A stretch of 64,000 nucleotides of DNA, from NCBI GenBank assembly GCA_963169665.1, contig CAUJET010000147.1:55406-119405 (forward strand). The letters are read 5' to 3'. This DNA is from Actinomycetota bacterium. Its GTDB lineage: Bacteria > Actinomycetota > Acidimicrobiia > Acidimicrobiales > Ilumatobacteraceae. This document shows, piece by piece, positions 17,164-25,303 of the stretch. Under the pieces are notes generated by a model. That model did not search any database and was not told the DNA's origin. It saw only the letters and a program-made list of their open reading frames with translations. Position 1 is the first letter of the stretch. Every line of letters starts with the position of its first letter. Both the position numbers and the translations under genes were made by a program.

Positions 17164-18390
17164 ATGCCACGTGCGCCTCGCGGGAAGCGCGTCCTCGATG
17201 CCGTCAGCGGCTCCTACACGGTGGTCGGCCGCGCGCCGAACGGGGAGGCGGAGCCGTACTTCGACCGCTCACGCGGGGTCTGGGTGGCGCCGTGGCGCAA
17301 GCCCGATGGCAAGGTCGGCCGGCCGACGGGCAAGACGCGAGCGGCGGCGGTCGCCTCGCGCAACCGACACCTCGCCGCCGCCGAGGAAGCGGCTCGCTGT
17401 GGCCCGCTCGCCGAGGGCTTCTCGGTGACCACCACGCTCACCGAGCTCGGTGCGTGGTGGCTCGAGAACGTCGCCCGTCACCGGGTGCGGATCACCACGC
17501 TGGCCACCTACAAGAAGCAGTGGCGCCTGATCGCCGCCGAACTCGGATCGACACCTGTCCGCCAGCTCCGTACCGAGCAGGTGGCCGTGTTCATCTCCCG
17601 ACTGGTCGATCGAGGCGCCGCGTCCCGTGCCACGAACGTGCGGACGCTGCTGGTGCAAGTGCTCGACGAGGCGGTGAGCCTCGGGCTTGCGGAGGCCAAC
17701 GTGGCGAAGAAGGTGCGGCGCCCGCGTGTGCCGAAGGTGACGCGGCCGACGCTGACGCCCGTGGAGGTGGTGAAGCTGCTCGACGCATGCGACGAGCGGT
17801 TCGTGGCGGTGGTGGCGTTCTGCTACCTGCACGGCTGGCGGGTGAGTGAAGCGCTCGGTCTCGCGTGGCAGGACCTCGACCTCGAGGCCGGCACGGTGCA
17901 CCTGCGGCGCGGGTCCACGTACGCCGACGGCGAGGGGATGGTGCTCGGGCCGACGAAGACCCGCGGGACCGCCGGCTGGCAGCTGCTCGGTCCGAGCGTG
18001 GTGCAGCTCCTCACCCGCCGGCGCGAGCTGCAGGCGCTCGATTGGGAGCGTGCGGGTGGGTGGCCGCAGGCGGAGTACGAGGGTGAGTTCTTCGATCTCG
18101 TGTTCACGACGCCGGAGGGCAAGCCGATGCTGCGGCAGAACGTCGATCGAGCGATCCGCGCCGCCGCTCGGCGAGCGGGCTTCGATCCGAGCCAGCTCGC
18201 CACGCACACTGGCCGGCGCTCGGTGGTCACGAACCTCTACGCCTCGGGTTCGTTCGACCTCGCCGACGTCGCCCGGTTCGTCGGTCACTCCGACGTGGCC
18301 ACCACTCGTGGCTACGTGCAACACGAGGGCGACCGCCCGACGATGGTGAGCCGCAAGGCCTTCGAGCTCCTCGACCCCGGCGCAGTCTGA
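17164..18390 (+). CDS. Tyrosine recombinase (phage-type integrase)
   Basis: A 408-aa integrase that would catalyse site-specific recombination at the selC att site. The N-terminal region (about 1-90) resembles an AP2/arm-binding segment ([19 protein letters not shown]). The SAM-like core-binding domain covers about 90-190. The catalytic domain holds Arg226 ([10 protein letters not shown]), Lys265, His348 and Arg351 (THTGRRS), His375 ([11 protein letters not shown]) and nucleophile Tyr384. All catalytic residues are present, so the enzyme should be active. The ATG at 17164 follows an AGGTCCGG-like ribosome site; the open frame upstream runs through the tRNA and is not coding. Confidence 0.95.
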   Translation: MPRAPRGKRVLDAVSGSYTVVGRAPNGEAEPYFDRSRGVWVAPWRKPDGKVGRPTGKTRAAAVASRNRHLAAAEEAARCGPLAEGFSVTTTLTELGAWWLENVARHRVRITTLATYKKQWRLIAAELGSTPVRQLRTEQVAVFISRLVDRGAASRATNVRTLLVQVLDEAVSLGLAEANVAKKVRRPRVPKVTRPTLTPVEVVKLLDACDERFVAVVAFCYLHGWRVSEALGLAWQDLDLEAGTVHLRRGSTYADGEGMVLGPTKTRGTAGWQLLGPSVVQLLTRRRELQALDWERAGGWPQAEYEGEFFDLVFTTPEGKPMLRQNVDRAIRAAARRAGFDPSQLATHTGRRSVVTNLYASGSFDLADVARFVGHSDVATTRGYVQHEGDRPTMVSRKAFELLDPGAV

Positions 18391-18484
18391 CTCGCTTCTC
18401 GCGAATCGGTCGGCGTCGGGTCGTCTCAACGGGTCCATCGGGGTTCGTTTCGAGACGTGTGAAGACCCAGGTTCGGCACACCGA

Positions 18485-18532
18485 TGTTCACACGGTTGTT
18501 CACACCGGACCTCACACGGATGTTCACACCCT
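18485..18532 (+). repeat. Iteron-like array: four 12-bp direct repeats
   Basis: TGTTCACAC occurs at 18485, 18497 and 18521, with a degenerate unit at 18509, at a fixed 12-bp period. A weaker unit may precede it at 18473. A reverse-orientation half (GTGTGAA) lies at 18457 and an exact reverse copy of the 9-mer lies at 21650-21658 beside the right att repeat. It sits between the integrase and the MntA gene. The stretch 18391-18646 holds no gene. A binding array for a Rep, excisionase or repressor is possible. Confidence 0.7.
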
Positions 18533-18646
18533 GATGATTTGTTCCCGACTGGTACCGGTTCGTGTCGTTGCTGCCAGGCGATCCGCGGAGCATCGTCCTG
18601 TCCGTGCTCGTCGGCAGCGATCTATCCTGACGACGTGGCCGTGCCG

Positions 18647-18931
18647 ATGCTGACGGAGCTGCGGAGTCGCAGGAGCGAGATCCTCGATGTCGCGCGTGCT
18701 CGTGGCGCCTCGAGGGTGCGCGTGTTCGGCTCGGTCGCACGTGGCGAGGCCACGGACACGAGCGACATCGACTTCCTCGTCGATCTCGAGGAAGGTCGGA
18801 GCCTGCTCGACCTCGGCGGCCTGCTGATGGACCTGCGGGACCTGCTTGGCCACGACGTCGACGTCGTCACGGAGTCTGGCCTGAGGTCGCGGGTCGGCCA
18901 CCGAGTCCTGGCCGACGCCGTCGACCTGTGA
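18647..18931 (+). CDS. mntA: MntA-like minimal nucleotidyltransferase (antitoxin)
   Basis: A 94-aa MNT protein with the catalytic motif [15 protein letters not shown]: Gly28-Ser29 and Asp40/Asp42, the GSX10DXD pattern of the family. In type VII toxin-antitoxin modules MntA adds AMP groups to the tyrosine of its HEPN partner and so neutralises it. The ATG at 18647 was chosen because [13 protein letters not shown] is the typical start; a GTG 12 bases upstream (18635) is possible. The open frame further upstream crosses the repeat array and is unlikely. It overlaps hepT by 4 bp (GTGA). The third metal-binding Asp is probably in HDVDVVT. Confidence 0.9.
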   Translation: MLTELRSRRSEILDVARARGASRVRVFGSVARGEATDTSDIDFLVDLEEGRSLLDLGGLLMDLRDLLGHDVDVVTESGLRSRVGHRVLADAVDL

Positions 18932-19269
18932 GGGGCGATCGCGACCGCCTGCTCGACATGAGCGAGATGTGCGAGCTGCTGCTGACTCACGCGTCCGACG
19001 CGCACGCCCTGGAACACGATCCCGTGGTGCAGGCGGCCGCTCAGCGCTGGATCGAGGTGCTCGGCGAAGCCGCCTCGCACGTTTCCGACGAGCTCAAGGC
19101 TGCGCATCCCGAGATTCCGTGGCGGGAGCTGGCTGGCGTGCGGGTCGTCCTCGCTCACGCCTACCACCACGTCGATCAGGACATCATCGGCGCCGTCGTG
19201 GCTCGGGACATCCCAGCCCTGCAGCGCGACCTCGCCGCGATCATCGGCGACCTCCCTGCCGGCGACTGA
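18928..19269 (+). CDS. hepT: HepT-like HEPN toxin
   Basis: A 113-aa helical HEPN protein. The active motif RX4HXY is RVVLAHAY: Arg72, His77 and Tyr79. HEPN toxins of this type are RNases; Tyr79 would be the residue AMPylated by MntA. Also typical is [29 protein letters not shown]. The GTG at 18928 overlaps the mntA stop, as is usual for this antitoxin-first pair. Both genes are cargo of the selC island, where such a pair could stabilise the element or act against phage. Roles are from family knowledge. Confidence 0.9.
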   Translation: MRGDRDRLLDMSEMCELLLTHASDAHALEHDPVVQAAAQRWIEVLGEAASHVSDELKAAHPEIPWRELAGVRVVLAHAYHHVDQDIIGAVVARDIPALQRDLAAIIGDLPAGD

Positions 19270-19452
19270 CCGCACCCGTCAACGACCCGCGCTCGCTGAT
19301 TCGTTGTTCGGCGCCGAACCTGACCGCGTGACTCGGCACGTTGCACCTTCACACGTGCGTCCCTTGCTCGAGGGTGTGTTCCATACACAGAAGATCACCG
19401 TGGCGGTGCACGTTCCGTCGCGTTCCGTAACGGCAGTCCATCAGCCGCTTCG

Positions 19453-19704
19453 TCAGACGGGATCGACGGTCACGGCCGAGGCGATCTGGCATGCGATGTC
19501 GCTCGCAGATCGCCCGTCCCCGAACACCACTAGGTCGGCCAGCGAGTTGTTCTGCCGGGAGCCGATCCACTCCTCGAGGTAGTCGTGGCCGTCCCGAATC
19601 CAGTCGGTGCCCTTGTCTCGGTCGCATCGTTCGCGCAACACGCGAAGAGACTCGGCCGGGTCGGCTGAGGGCACGAGGAGGACCACGAACGCGGCGCCGA
19701 GCAC
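19453..19704 (-). pseudogene. Fragment of an unrecognised gene, probably degraded
   Basis: An 83-aa reading frame begins at a weak GTG. It contains LGAAFVVLLVPSADPAESL and a C-terminal DYLEEWIGSRQNNSLADLVVF, reminiscent of the C-terminal half of a small P-loop kinase-like protein. No nucleotide-binding loop is found upstream. Translation of the sequence just before it suggests that coding continues in a shifted frame (HEADRIHR), as if a frameshift had broken the gene. The flanks 19270-19452 and 19705-19989 show no convincing gene. It may be a dead remnant on the island; an intact small gene is less likely. Confidence 0.35.
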
Positions 19705-19989
19705 ACGCGCCGCGGCCGATGAATGCGATCGGCCTCATGCGGCCAGCCCGTCACCATCGCTCGGCTTCCAGCGTGCTCTCGGCGAGCGAGACAGCCGCCG
19801 GGCGGCATTGCCGTCGTTCTGCGCTCCCCACTGCGCGGCCGGTACCCCAGGCAGATCTGGCGCGCCCGGACAGGTACCCATGTCGCAGATGGATGGCCGG
19901 CGACGGTCCTGCTCGAAGGGCGTTCGGCGCCCACCCGCTTGATAGACGATGAGGGTCGGCGGGCGTCGATAGTCCGCAGACGGGCAGGG

Positions 19990-20544
19990 TCAGCGAAGTA
20001 GCTCAGCGGCTGCGGTCGACGGTCCGGATTCACCATCGAGCCCGTCGCCCCTGGCGTCGAGAATGGTCAGCAGTCGTTGTTTGGCGTCTGCATGACGAGA
20101 CCGCACAGTCGTTGGTGCGATGCCGAGGATGTCAGCTACCTCCGATGAGGTGAACCCTTCCCAGTGGATCAACGTGACGACATCGACAAGCTCGATCGGC
20201 AGGCTCTCGAGCGCACGGCGAACATCGAGAGCGTCGTCGATCTGAGGTTCGGCATGAACTTGGCGGAGGCTGCGAAGCCGATCCGCCAATCGCCCCCGCC
20301 GCACACCACTTCTGCGGGCGTTCGCGAGGACGCCGTGGGCGACACCGAACAGCCAGCGACGCGCTTCGTCACGATCGGCTGGCACCACGCTGCGGCGTCT
20401 CCAGGCGACCACAAACGTTTCGGCGAGCAGGTCAGCTGCATCGTGCCCGCAGCGTCGCTCGAAGTAGCTGAGCAGATCGGGAGCGACGAGTTGGAAGATG
20501 TCGACAGATTCGCCCGCAACCTCTCCGCTACTTCTGGCAATCAT
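19990..20544 (-). CDS. ECF-like sigma-70 family factor on the island
   Basis: A 184-aa protein with sigma region 2 (LLSYFERRCGHDAADLLAETFVVAWRR, then RRWLFGVAHGVLANARR) and region 4 (ALESLPIELVDVVTLIHWEGFTSSEVADILGIAPTTVRSRHADAKQRLL), the ECF architecture without regions 1 and 3. The ATG at 20544 is favoured; the frame is open further upstream but only across the neighbour's coding region. It overlaps the stop of the upstream gene by 17 bp, so the pair is co-transcribed. An Ala/Ser-rich tail follows region 4. Target promoters are unknown. Confidence 0.85.
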   Translation of the reverse strand: MIARSSGEVAGESVDIFQLVAPDLLSYFERRCGHDAADLLAETFVVAWRRRSVVPADRDEARRWLFGVAHGVLANARRSGVRRGRLADRLRSLRQVHAEPQIDDALDVRRALESLPIELVDVVTLIHWEGFTSSEVADILGIAPTTVRSRHADAKQRLLTILDARGDGLDGESGPSTAAAELLR

Positions 20545-21157
20545 CTTCGGCTTCGATGTCTGCCCGGCCGTCGACCACTCCCAGTTGAGCAGCGAGATTC
20601 GAGACAGCTGTACCGATGACCGTGCGCCGAGCCATTCGCTCGAGGTCCTCGGCAGAGAAGAGTTCAGCTGCCGTCGATTGCTCCCCCGACGGGTCGATGA
20701 CAACCATCGTTTGACGTAGCTTCTCGATCTCGGCATCGATCGCCTCAGGTGACGGCTCGAACGTTGCGAGGAGCGCAGCGAGTTGTTCGCGAGCCTCCGG
20801 GTTCGAGGCTTTCAGCGCCTCGTCGTTCACGAGGCGCCAGATCTCGGCACACGATTCGCCGTTCTGAGTCGCAAATGACTCGGTTCGATCCGCTTGGTCT
20901 TCCCAGGGCACCCAGTCGAACGGAGAGGCGGCTGCCGCTACCACACCACCTGCGGTCAAGACAGCGCTGCCGACGAGGAGGACCCCGGCTCGACGACGCC
21001 ACGCCGACCGACCCTTGCCCGTGCGGGCAGAGAACCCGGCCTTGGCGACCAGCGCCGCAACCTCGGCTCGTTCGTCGTCGCAAAGCGGCGTGAGATGCGG
21101 CGCACATCGGGCGAGAACGAGGTCGATGCTGTCCTGGTGTTCGTCAGTCGTTGACAT
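20528..21157 (-). CDS. Membrane-anchored protein paired with the sigma factor (possible anti-sigma)
   Basis: A 209-aa protein of unrecognised family. The N-terminal about 65 residues are predicted cytoplasmic, with CDDERAEVAALVAKAGFSART. One membrane helix follows (RRRAGVLLVGSAVLTAGGVVAAAA), then an external domain of about 120 residues with a Glu/Ala-rich segment (ASNPEAREQLAALLATFEPSPEAIDAEI). The arrangement is that of many membrane anti-sigma factors, but no ZAS zinc motif is visible and the gene precedes the sigma gene, opposite to the common order. Start ATG 21157 has GAAGGGA upstream. The role as regulator is inferred only from pairing. Confidence 0.7.
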   Translation of the reverse strand: MSTTDEHQDSIDLVLARCAPHLTPLCDDERAEVAALVAKAGFSARTGKGRSAWRRRAGVLLVGSAVLTAGGVVAAAASPFDWVPWEDQADRTESFATQNGESCAEIWRLVNDEALKASNPEAREQLAALLATFEPSPEAIDAEIEKLRQTMVVIDPSGEQSTAAELFSAEDLERMARRTVIGTAVSNLAAQLGVVDGRADIEAEDDCQK

Positions 21158-21692
21158 GGGGGTCCCTTCGAAATCTGCACTGTCGTACCTCACATGTCCA
21201 CATCGCCTCGTTCCGACGACACAGCCCAAGACTTTCCTAGATGTACTTGGGCTCGCGGCACCCGGTGATGGCGCTCAGGGAACAACCAACACTCTCGGAG
21301 TACGGGCCGTCGAGGCCCAGTGCACCAGCTGAAGCCGGTGGCACAGCACTCTCCGCCCGCTCAGCCCGCGAACGCCTCGGCAGCGATCACGTTGTCTACG
21401 GCCTTCGCGCATGCGTCAAAATGGCTGCACAGGACTCAACGCGCCGCAACCGCCGCCGCTCATGTCCGCGTCATCCAACGAAAGGCTCCCACGCAGGGAC
21501 AAGCAGCGCCAAGTGCCCGCTTGGGACGCGTTCTGCAAGAAGTGCTCAGCGCGCAGATCATCTCGTCTGAGCGGCGTCGGAGCGCCGTGGAGGGGCGGCC
21601 ACGAGGTATTTGACTCTCACGGTAGCTCTCGGCGGCCCCTGGCCGGAGGGTGTGAACAGGCTGAGCTGGGGTGATGCATTCGTGGGCGGAGG
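21158..21692. other. Non-coding right end of the island
   Basis: No gene is supported in this 535-bp stretch. It holds the promoter region of the sigma/membrane-protein pair at its left and, near its right end, the candidate arm site (21614-21634) and the reverse copy of the 9-bp iteron (21650-21658). Open frames here lack codon bias and similarity to known motifs. Confidence 0.5.
21614..21634 (+). repeat. Candidate arm-type site, right copy
   Basis: CTCTCA-GGTA-CTCTC with 17 of 21 positions equal to 17108-17128, in the same orientation, 58 bp before the right att repeat. Confidence 0.5.
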
Positions 21693-21717
21693 CCCGTCCA
21701 CCTCCGCCACGTGCTCA
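21693..21717 (+). repeat. Right att repeat (tRNA-Sec 3' fragment)
   Basis: A 25-bp exact copy of 16990-17014, including the selC 3' end with CCA but no other part of the tRNA. It marks the far end of the island; sequence to its right should be native chromosome. Confidence 0.88.
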
Positions 21718-21824
21718 TCGCCATGTCGTGCGCGCTGCACCCGGTGCTGTGCGCTGTGGAGCGCCCGGCGCCCCAGAGCGCACGCGACGTCCGACCGGTC
21801 AGGGTCGTGGGTGCGCGAGTCGGG

Positions 21825-22166
21825 TCAGCCGGGCGGGGAGAAGAGGCCGCTCGCGCCGTCGGGGGCCACGAGACGCTCGTCGGTGTCGAGGTCGAGTTCC
21901 GCCCAGGGGAAGCTGGCCACGACCCGCCCGGCGTGGCGCACCTCCACCGTGTCGCACGGCGGCTCGGGCGATCGGCTGTTCGCCATGTGCAGCGAGATCG
22001 TCGTCTCCCCAGACACGATCGCCGGCATCAGGACTGCGGCGGCGACGTCGACCTCGGCCGGCGAGTGGACGCGGTCGGACGGGAGCATGTGTCGTGCCAC
22101 GGCTCGGACGACCGCGGCGTTCGCCGGGCCGATCCGCTGCGTGGGTCCGAGTGGGTGTTCGTCCAT
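21825..22166 (-). CDS. Hypothetical protein
   Basis: A 113-aa protein I do not recognise. It reads as a genuine small protein: a helical N-terminal part (NAAVVRAVARHMLPSDRV) and a strand-rich C-terminal part (TTISLHMANS, DTVEVRHAGRVVASFPWAELDLD), with no signal peptide or membrane helix. The start is ATG 22166; an in-frame start at 22190 would add eight residues. It is the first gene outside the island on this side and is followed downstream by the att repeat, so its original 3' neighbour has been displaced by the insertion. Codon use is like the rest of the chromosome. Confidence 0.5.
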   Translation of the reverse strand: MDEHPLGPTQRIGPANAAVVRAVARHMLPSDRVHSPAEVDVAAAVLMPAIVSGETTISLHMANSRSPEPPCDTVEVRHAGRVVASFPWAELDLDTDERLVAPDGASGLFSPPG

Positions 22167-22228
22167 CCGGCACCGCCTCGCGAGGAGCACATCCGGGCCG
22201 TCGTGGCCCGTTGAGATCGTATCCCAGA

Positions 22229-22270
22229 ACCGGGTCGACCTCGTCGGGGTTTCGTGCCGGTCGACTCGGT
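22229..22270 (-). terminator. Hairpin at the end of the hydroxyacid dehydrogenase gene
   Basis: A 12-bp stem (22229-22240 with 22259-22270, one G-T pair) and an 18-base loop, starting at the stop codon of the dehydrogenase on the minus strand. It is a likely rho-independent-like terminator without a U-run. Confidence 0.5.
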
Positions 22271-23220
22271 CAGAGCACTTCGCGGCTGAACGGCTCGCCG
22301 CGAACGAAGCGTTCGAACTCCTCGACGAAGAACTCGGTGGCGCGGCGCAGCGTCGACGCGGTGCTGCCCGACGAGTGGGGCGTGACGATCACGTTCGGCA
22401 GCGCCCACAGCGGGCTGTCGACCGGCAGCGGCTCCACCTCGGTGACGTCGAGCGCGGCCGCGCCGATGTGTCCGCTGCGCAGCGCATCGATCAGCGCGGC
22501 CTCGTCGATCAGCTCGCCCCGGCCGACGTTCACCAGGTGCGCGCCGGACGGGAGGAGCGCGAGCTCGTGGGCGCCGATGAGATGCCTGGTCTCCGCAGCG
22601 AGCGGCAGGGCCAACACCACGGCATCGAGTTGCGGCAGCAGCTCGTGCAGCCGGTCGAGCGTCCAGGTCTCACAGGGCTCGTCGCCGGCGACCGTGCGTC
22701 GCATCCCGACGACGTGTATGCCGAGCTCGACGGCGAGCCGGGCCGACTCGGCTCCGATCGGGCCCATGCCGAGCACGCCGACCGTCGTGCCCTCGAGGTC
22801 GCCGACGTCGCGTGTGCACCACTGGCCGGCGGCCTGGTCGCGGAGGAAGCCGGGCAGATCCCGCCGAAGCGCGAGGAGGCTCATCACCACGTGGTGGGCG
22901 ATCGATCGTCCCGAGGCCCCCGACGAATTGGTGAGCCGCGTGCCGCGATCGATGAGCATGCGGAACACGGGGTGATCGACGCCTGCGCTGCCCGAGTGCA
23001 ACCAGCGCAGGTTCGGCGCCTCGAGACACACCTTCATGTACGACGGCGTCGAGTGGGGCCACATGTCCATCGACAAGAACGCGACGTGCACACGAGCCAT
23101 GTCGTCGTCGCTCACATGCACGCCCGGCACGAAACGGACACGGTCGAGGTCCGGCACGGCCGCCGTCAGGCGGTCTCCGACCGCGTCCCACACGACATCC
23201 GACACGAACACTCCGACCAT
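22270..23220 (-). CDS. D-2-hydroxyacid dehydrogenase family protein
   Basis: An NAD(P)-dependent enzyme of 316 aa that interconverts a 2-hydroxy acid and a 2-keto acid. The nucleotide-binding fold is in the middle (VGVLGMGPIGAESARLA). The catalytic triad is visible: Arg in VNVGRGELIDE, Glu in ALDVTEVEPLP and His in VTPHSSG. The N-terminal substrate domain contains NLRWLHSGSAGVDH. The ATG at 23220 was chosen as the family start (MVGVFVSDVVWDAV); longer frames upstream overlap the SGNH gene. It could serve as a glyoxylate, hydroxypyruvate or phosphoglycerate-like reductase; the substrate is not clear. Confidence 0.9.
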   Translation of the reverse strand: MVGVFVSDVVWDAVGDRLTAAVPDLDRVRFVPGVHVSDDDMARVHVAFLSMDMWPHSTPSYMKVCLEAPNLRWLHSGSAGVDHPVFRMLIDRGTRLTNSSGASGRSIAHHVVMSLLALRRDLPGFLRDQAAGQWCTRDVGDLEGTTVGVLGMGPIGAESARLAVELGIHVVGMRRTVAGDEPCETWTLDRLHELLPQLDAVVLALPLAAETRHLIGAHELALLPSGAHLVNVGRGELIDEAALIDALRSGHIGAAALDVTEVEPLPVDSPLWALPNVIVTPHSSGSTASTLRRATEFFVEEFERFVRGEPFSREVL

Positions 23221-23278
23221 CGGGCCACGGTAGGCCGCGCGGCCGGCGGCCACACGGACGAGCTCACCCGGTGACGGA

Positions 23279-25303
23279 TCAGTGGACGAGCTTCGGGTCC
23301 ACCCGGCACTCGACGTGGCGGTCGGCTCCCACCTCGTAGCAGTGGATGTCGTTCGGGTTGCCCGCGTGGACGGCGAGCGGATCGACGACATCGGCGTGGA
23401 GGTCGGGCGACGAACACGGCACCTCGACGACACCACCGACGGTCCACGGCGCGGGGCACGGCTCACCGTGCAACGACGCCACCGCCCGGGCGATGTAGTC
23501 AGCAGCGCCGTAGGCGCCGCGGATCGTGAAGTGCACACCGTCGGCGGTGAACCAGTCGGTGCGGTTCGCCGTGTAGGCATTCCAGTCGAGCAGGACGACG
23601 TCTGGGAAGGCGCCCGACGCGATCTTGTCGCGGATCACCTGGTTCTGGATCGCGAAGCCCTCGGCCTGCGACGTGCCGCCCGTGGGGTTCGTGTAGGTGG
23701 ATCGTTCCCGGTAGGTGAGCCACACGATCGTCGACGCGCCCTTCGCCCGAGCGGCAGCGACCGTCCGGTCGAACGCAGTGGGGAAGTCGGCGTACCAGTC
23801 GTTGTAGCCGGTCATCACCACGAGCACGTCGAACGGGTCGTGGCTGCCGATCGCGTCGACCGCGTTCGGGGGGCGGCGCCCTTCGCGCCCGCGGCACGAC
23901 GTGCCGACGAGGCGGCGGCACGACTCCGCGTCGAGCAGGAACGTCGACCCGCTGAGTGCGTGCTGCGATTTCGTGTACCAGCGGACGCCTGCGAGGGTGG
24001 AGTCGCCCATGAGCAACACGCGCCTGGCGGTGTCGGCGACCGGGGTGTTCTCTGGCTGAGTGGCCGTGGTGGTGGCGAGCGGTGCGCCGGTGAACCATCC
24101 GGTGACGTCGACCACGAGGTGGGAGCCGCCGCTCGAATAGGCGGCGAGGCCCGTCGGCGAGGTGGCGCTGATGCCGAACTGGGCGACGTCCTGGTTGCGT
24201 CGGTCGGCGTTCACCGTCGCCGCGACCGGTCGGTCCGTGCGGGCCGGGTGCACCGTCAGGAACCCGCCGCGCCAGGTGCGGGTGAGGGTCCAGTTCGCGG
24301 CGATCGCGGCCACCGGCCCGCCGGTGATGGTGCTGGGGTCGAGTTCGATCGTGCCGTTCGGGAACACCGTGGTCCGGGTACGTGTGTCCATCAGGCGCGT
24401 GGGGGTCGTCGGCACGAACAACCCGGCGTCGGACCACGGCGCCGAGGGTCCGGTGAACCAACCCGTCATGTCGACGATGAGGTGGTCACCCGCCTGGCTG
24501 AAGACGGTGAAGCCGCCCTGGCTCACCGGGACGAGCTGCCCCGTGGCGCGGACCTGACCGCGGCCGTCGGTGTTGAGCGAGCTGGACAGCGGTCGCTCGA
24601 TGCCGGTCGGGTAGGCGGTGAAGAAGCCGGCGCCCACCGAGTCGCTCGTCGCGATGGTGACGGCGACAGCGGTCGCGTCGGCTGGCACGCCTGCGGGCAG
24701 CGGGATCGTGACAGCGCCGCCGACGGCGAGTCGTCCGGTTCCGTCGCGGGTGTCGAGCAAGCGAGTCGGCGTGGTCGCGACGAACCGGCCGGCGGTCGCA
24801 CCGGTGGTCGCGACGAAGGCCCCGGTGACGTCGACGACCACATGGGCCGACGCACTCGAGCTGACGGCGACCGTGCCGTCGGCGCCGGTTGCGATGATCG
24901 CCCCGTTCGCCCGCGTCTCGGCCGCCGCGTAGTTGACGGTGGAGGTGGACGGCCGAGCGACGTCGCCCGGCCAGATGGTGGCGAAGCCCGCGGCCAGCGG
25001 CTGGGTGACGGTGACCGTCAGCGCGAGGGCAGTGGTGTCGGCCGGGATGTTGCAGCGGCCGACCGTGGGCACGACGACGGCGGCATGGTCGCCGATGAGG
25101 GTGCCGGAGGATCTCGTGTCGAGCAAGCGACACGGTTCGAGCGGCTGGAACGCCGACGTCGCGCCCGCCGCGGGCGCGGCGGCAGCCGGTGTGGCCGTCT
25201 GTGGTGCGAGGATCACGGCGGCGAGCAGCGAAAGGCCGACGGCCATCACGGCAACGACGGTGTGTGCACCCGCACCGCGTCGGCGGACGGTGGGCGTCCT
25301 CAC
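23279..25303 (-). CDS. Secreted SGNH hydrolase with three N-terminal RLLDTR modules
   Basis: A 674-aa exported protein. A signal-like helix (VVAVMAVGLSLLAAVILAP) is followed by three modules of about 120 residues, each opening with a conserved motif (RLLDTR at 59-64 and 181-186, RLMDTR at 303-308) and closing near a VVDVTGxF motif. The C-terminal about 250 residues form an SGNH/GDSL hydrolase: block I LLMGDSTLAG with nucleophile Ser435, then MTGYNDW (block III-like), and DGVHFTIRGA with the catalytic Asp-His pair. Such enzymes remove acyl or acetyl groups from lipids or polysaccharides. GTG 25303 overlaps the stop of the upstream MORN-like gene by 4 bp. The modules are probably for cell-surface or glycan attachment; this is inferred. 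Confidence 0.88.
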   Translation of the reverse strand: MRTPTVRRRGAGAHTVVAVMAVGLSLLAAVILAPQTATPAAAAPAAGATSAFQPLEPCRLLDTRSSGTLIGDHAAVVVPTVGRCNIPADTTALALTVTVTQPLAAGFATIWPGDVARPSTSTVNYAAAETRANGAIIATGADGTVAVSSSASAHVVVDVTGAFVATTGATAGRFVATTPTRLLDTRDGTGRLAVGGAVTIPLPAGVPADATAVAVTIATSDSVGAGFFTAYPTGIERPLSSSLNTDGRGQVRATGQLVPVSQGGFTVFSQAGDHLIVDMTGWFTGPSAPWSDAGLFVPTTPTRLMDTRTRTTVFPNGTIELDPSTITGGPVAAIAANWTLTRTWRGGFLTVHPARTDRPVAATVNADRRNQDVAQFGISATSPTGLAAYSSGGSHLVVDVTGWFTGAPLATTTATQPENTPVADTARRVLLMGDSTLAGVRWYTKSQHALSGSTFLLDAESCRRLVGTSCRGREGRRPPNAVDAIGSHDPFDVLVVMTGYNDWYADFPTAFDRTVAAARAKGASTIVWLTYRERSTYTNPTGGTSQAEGFAIQNQVIRDKIASGAFPDVVLLDWNAYTANRTDWFTADGVHFTIRGAYGAADYIARAVASLHGEPCPAPWTVGGVVEVPCSSPDLHADVVDPLAVHAGNPNDIHCYEVGADRHVECRVDPKLVH

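Larger units (their letters stand above)
16990..21717 (+). mobile_element. Integrative island inserted at the 3' end of selC
   Basis: A 4.7-kb segment bounded by 25-bp exact direct repeats, one made of the selC 3' end plus 8 bases (16990-17014) and one free copy (21693-21717). The first gene inside is a tyrosine recombinase oriented away from the tRNA, as is typical of tRNA-targeted elements. Cargo: an MntA/HepT toxin-antitoxin pair, a degraded gene, and an ECF-like sigma factor with a membrane partner. Base composition over about 19990-21600 looks lower in GC than the surroundings. No replication or conjugation genes are visible, so it is either a small integrative element mobilised from outside or a remnant of a larger one. 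Confidence 0.85.

Noticed and set aside
18485..18532. CRISPR-like or gene-coding repeat.
   Set aside because: Units are 12 bp without spacers; the array is too short and not within a supported gene.
18539..18646. N-terminal extension of the MntA gene.
   Set aside because: The 36 extra residues are Cys/Ser-rich and unlike MNT proteins; the ATG at 18647 gives the normal family start.
21610..23274. A long plus-strand open frame covering the right att repeat and the dehydrogenase.
   Set aside because: It is antisense to a clear D-2-hydroxyacid dehydrogenase and has no motif.
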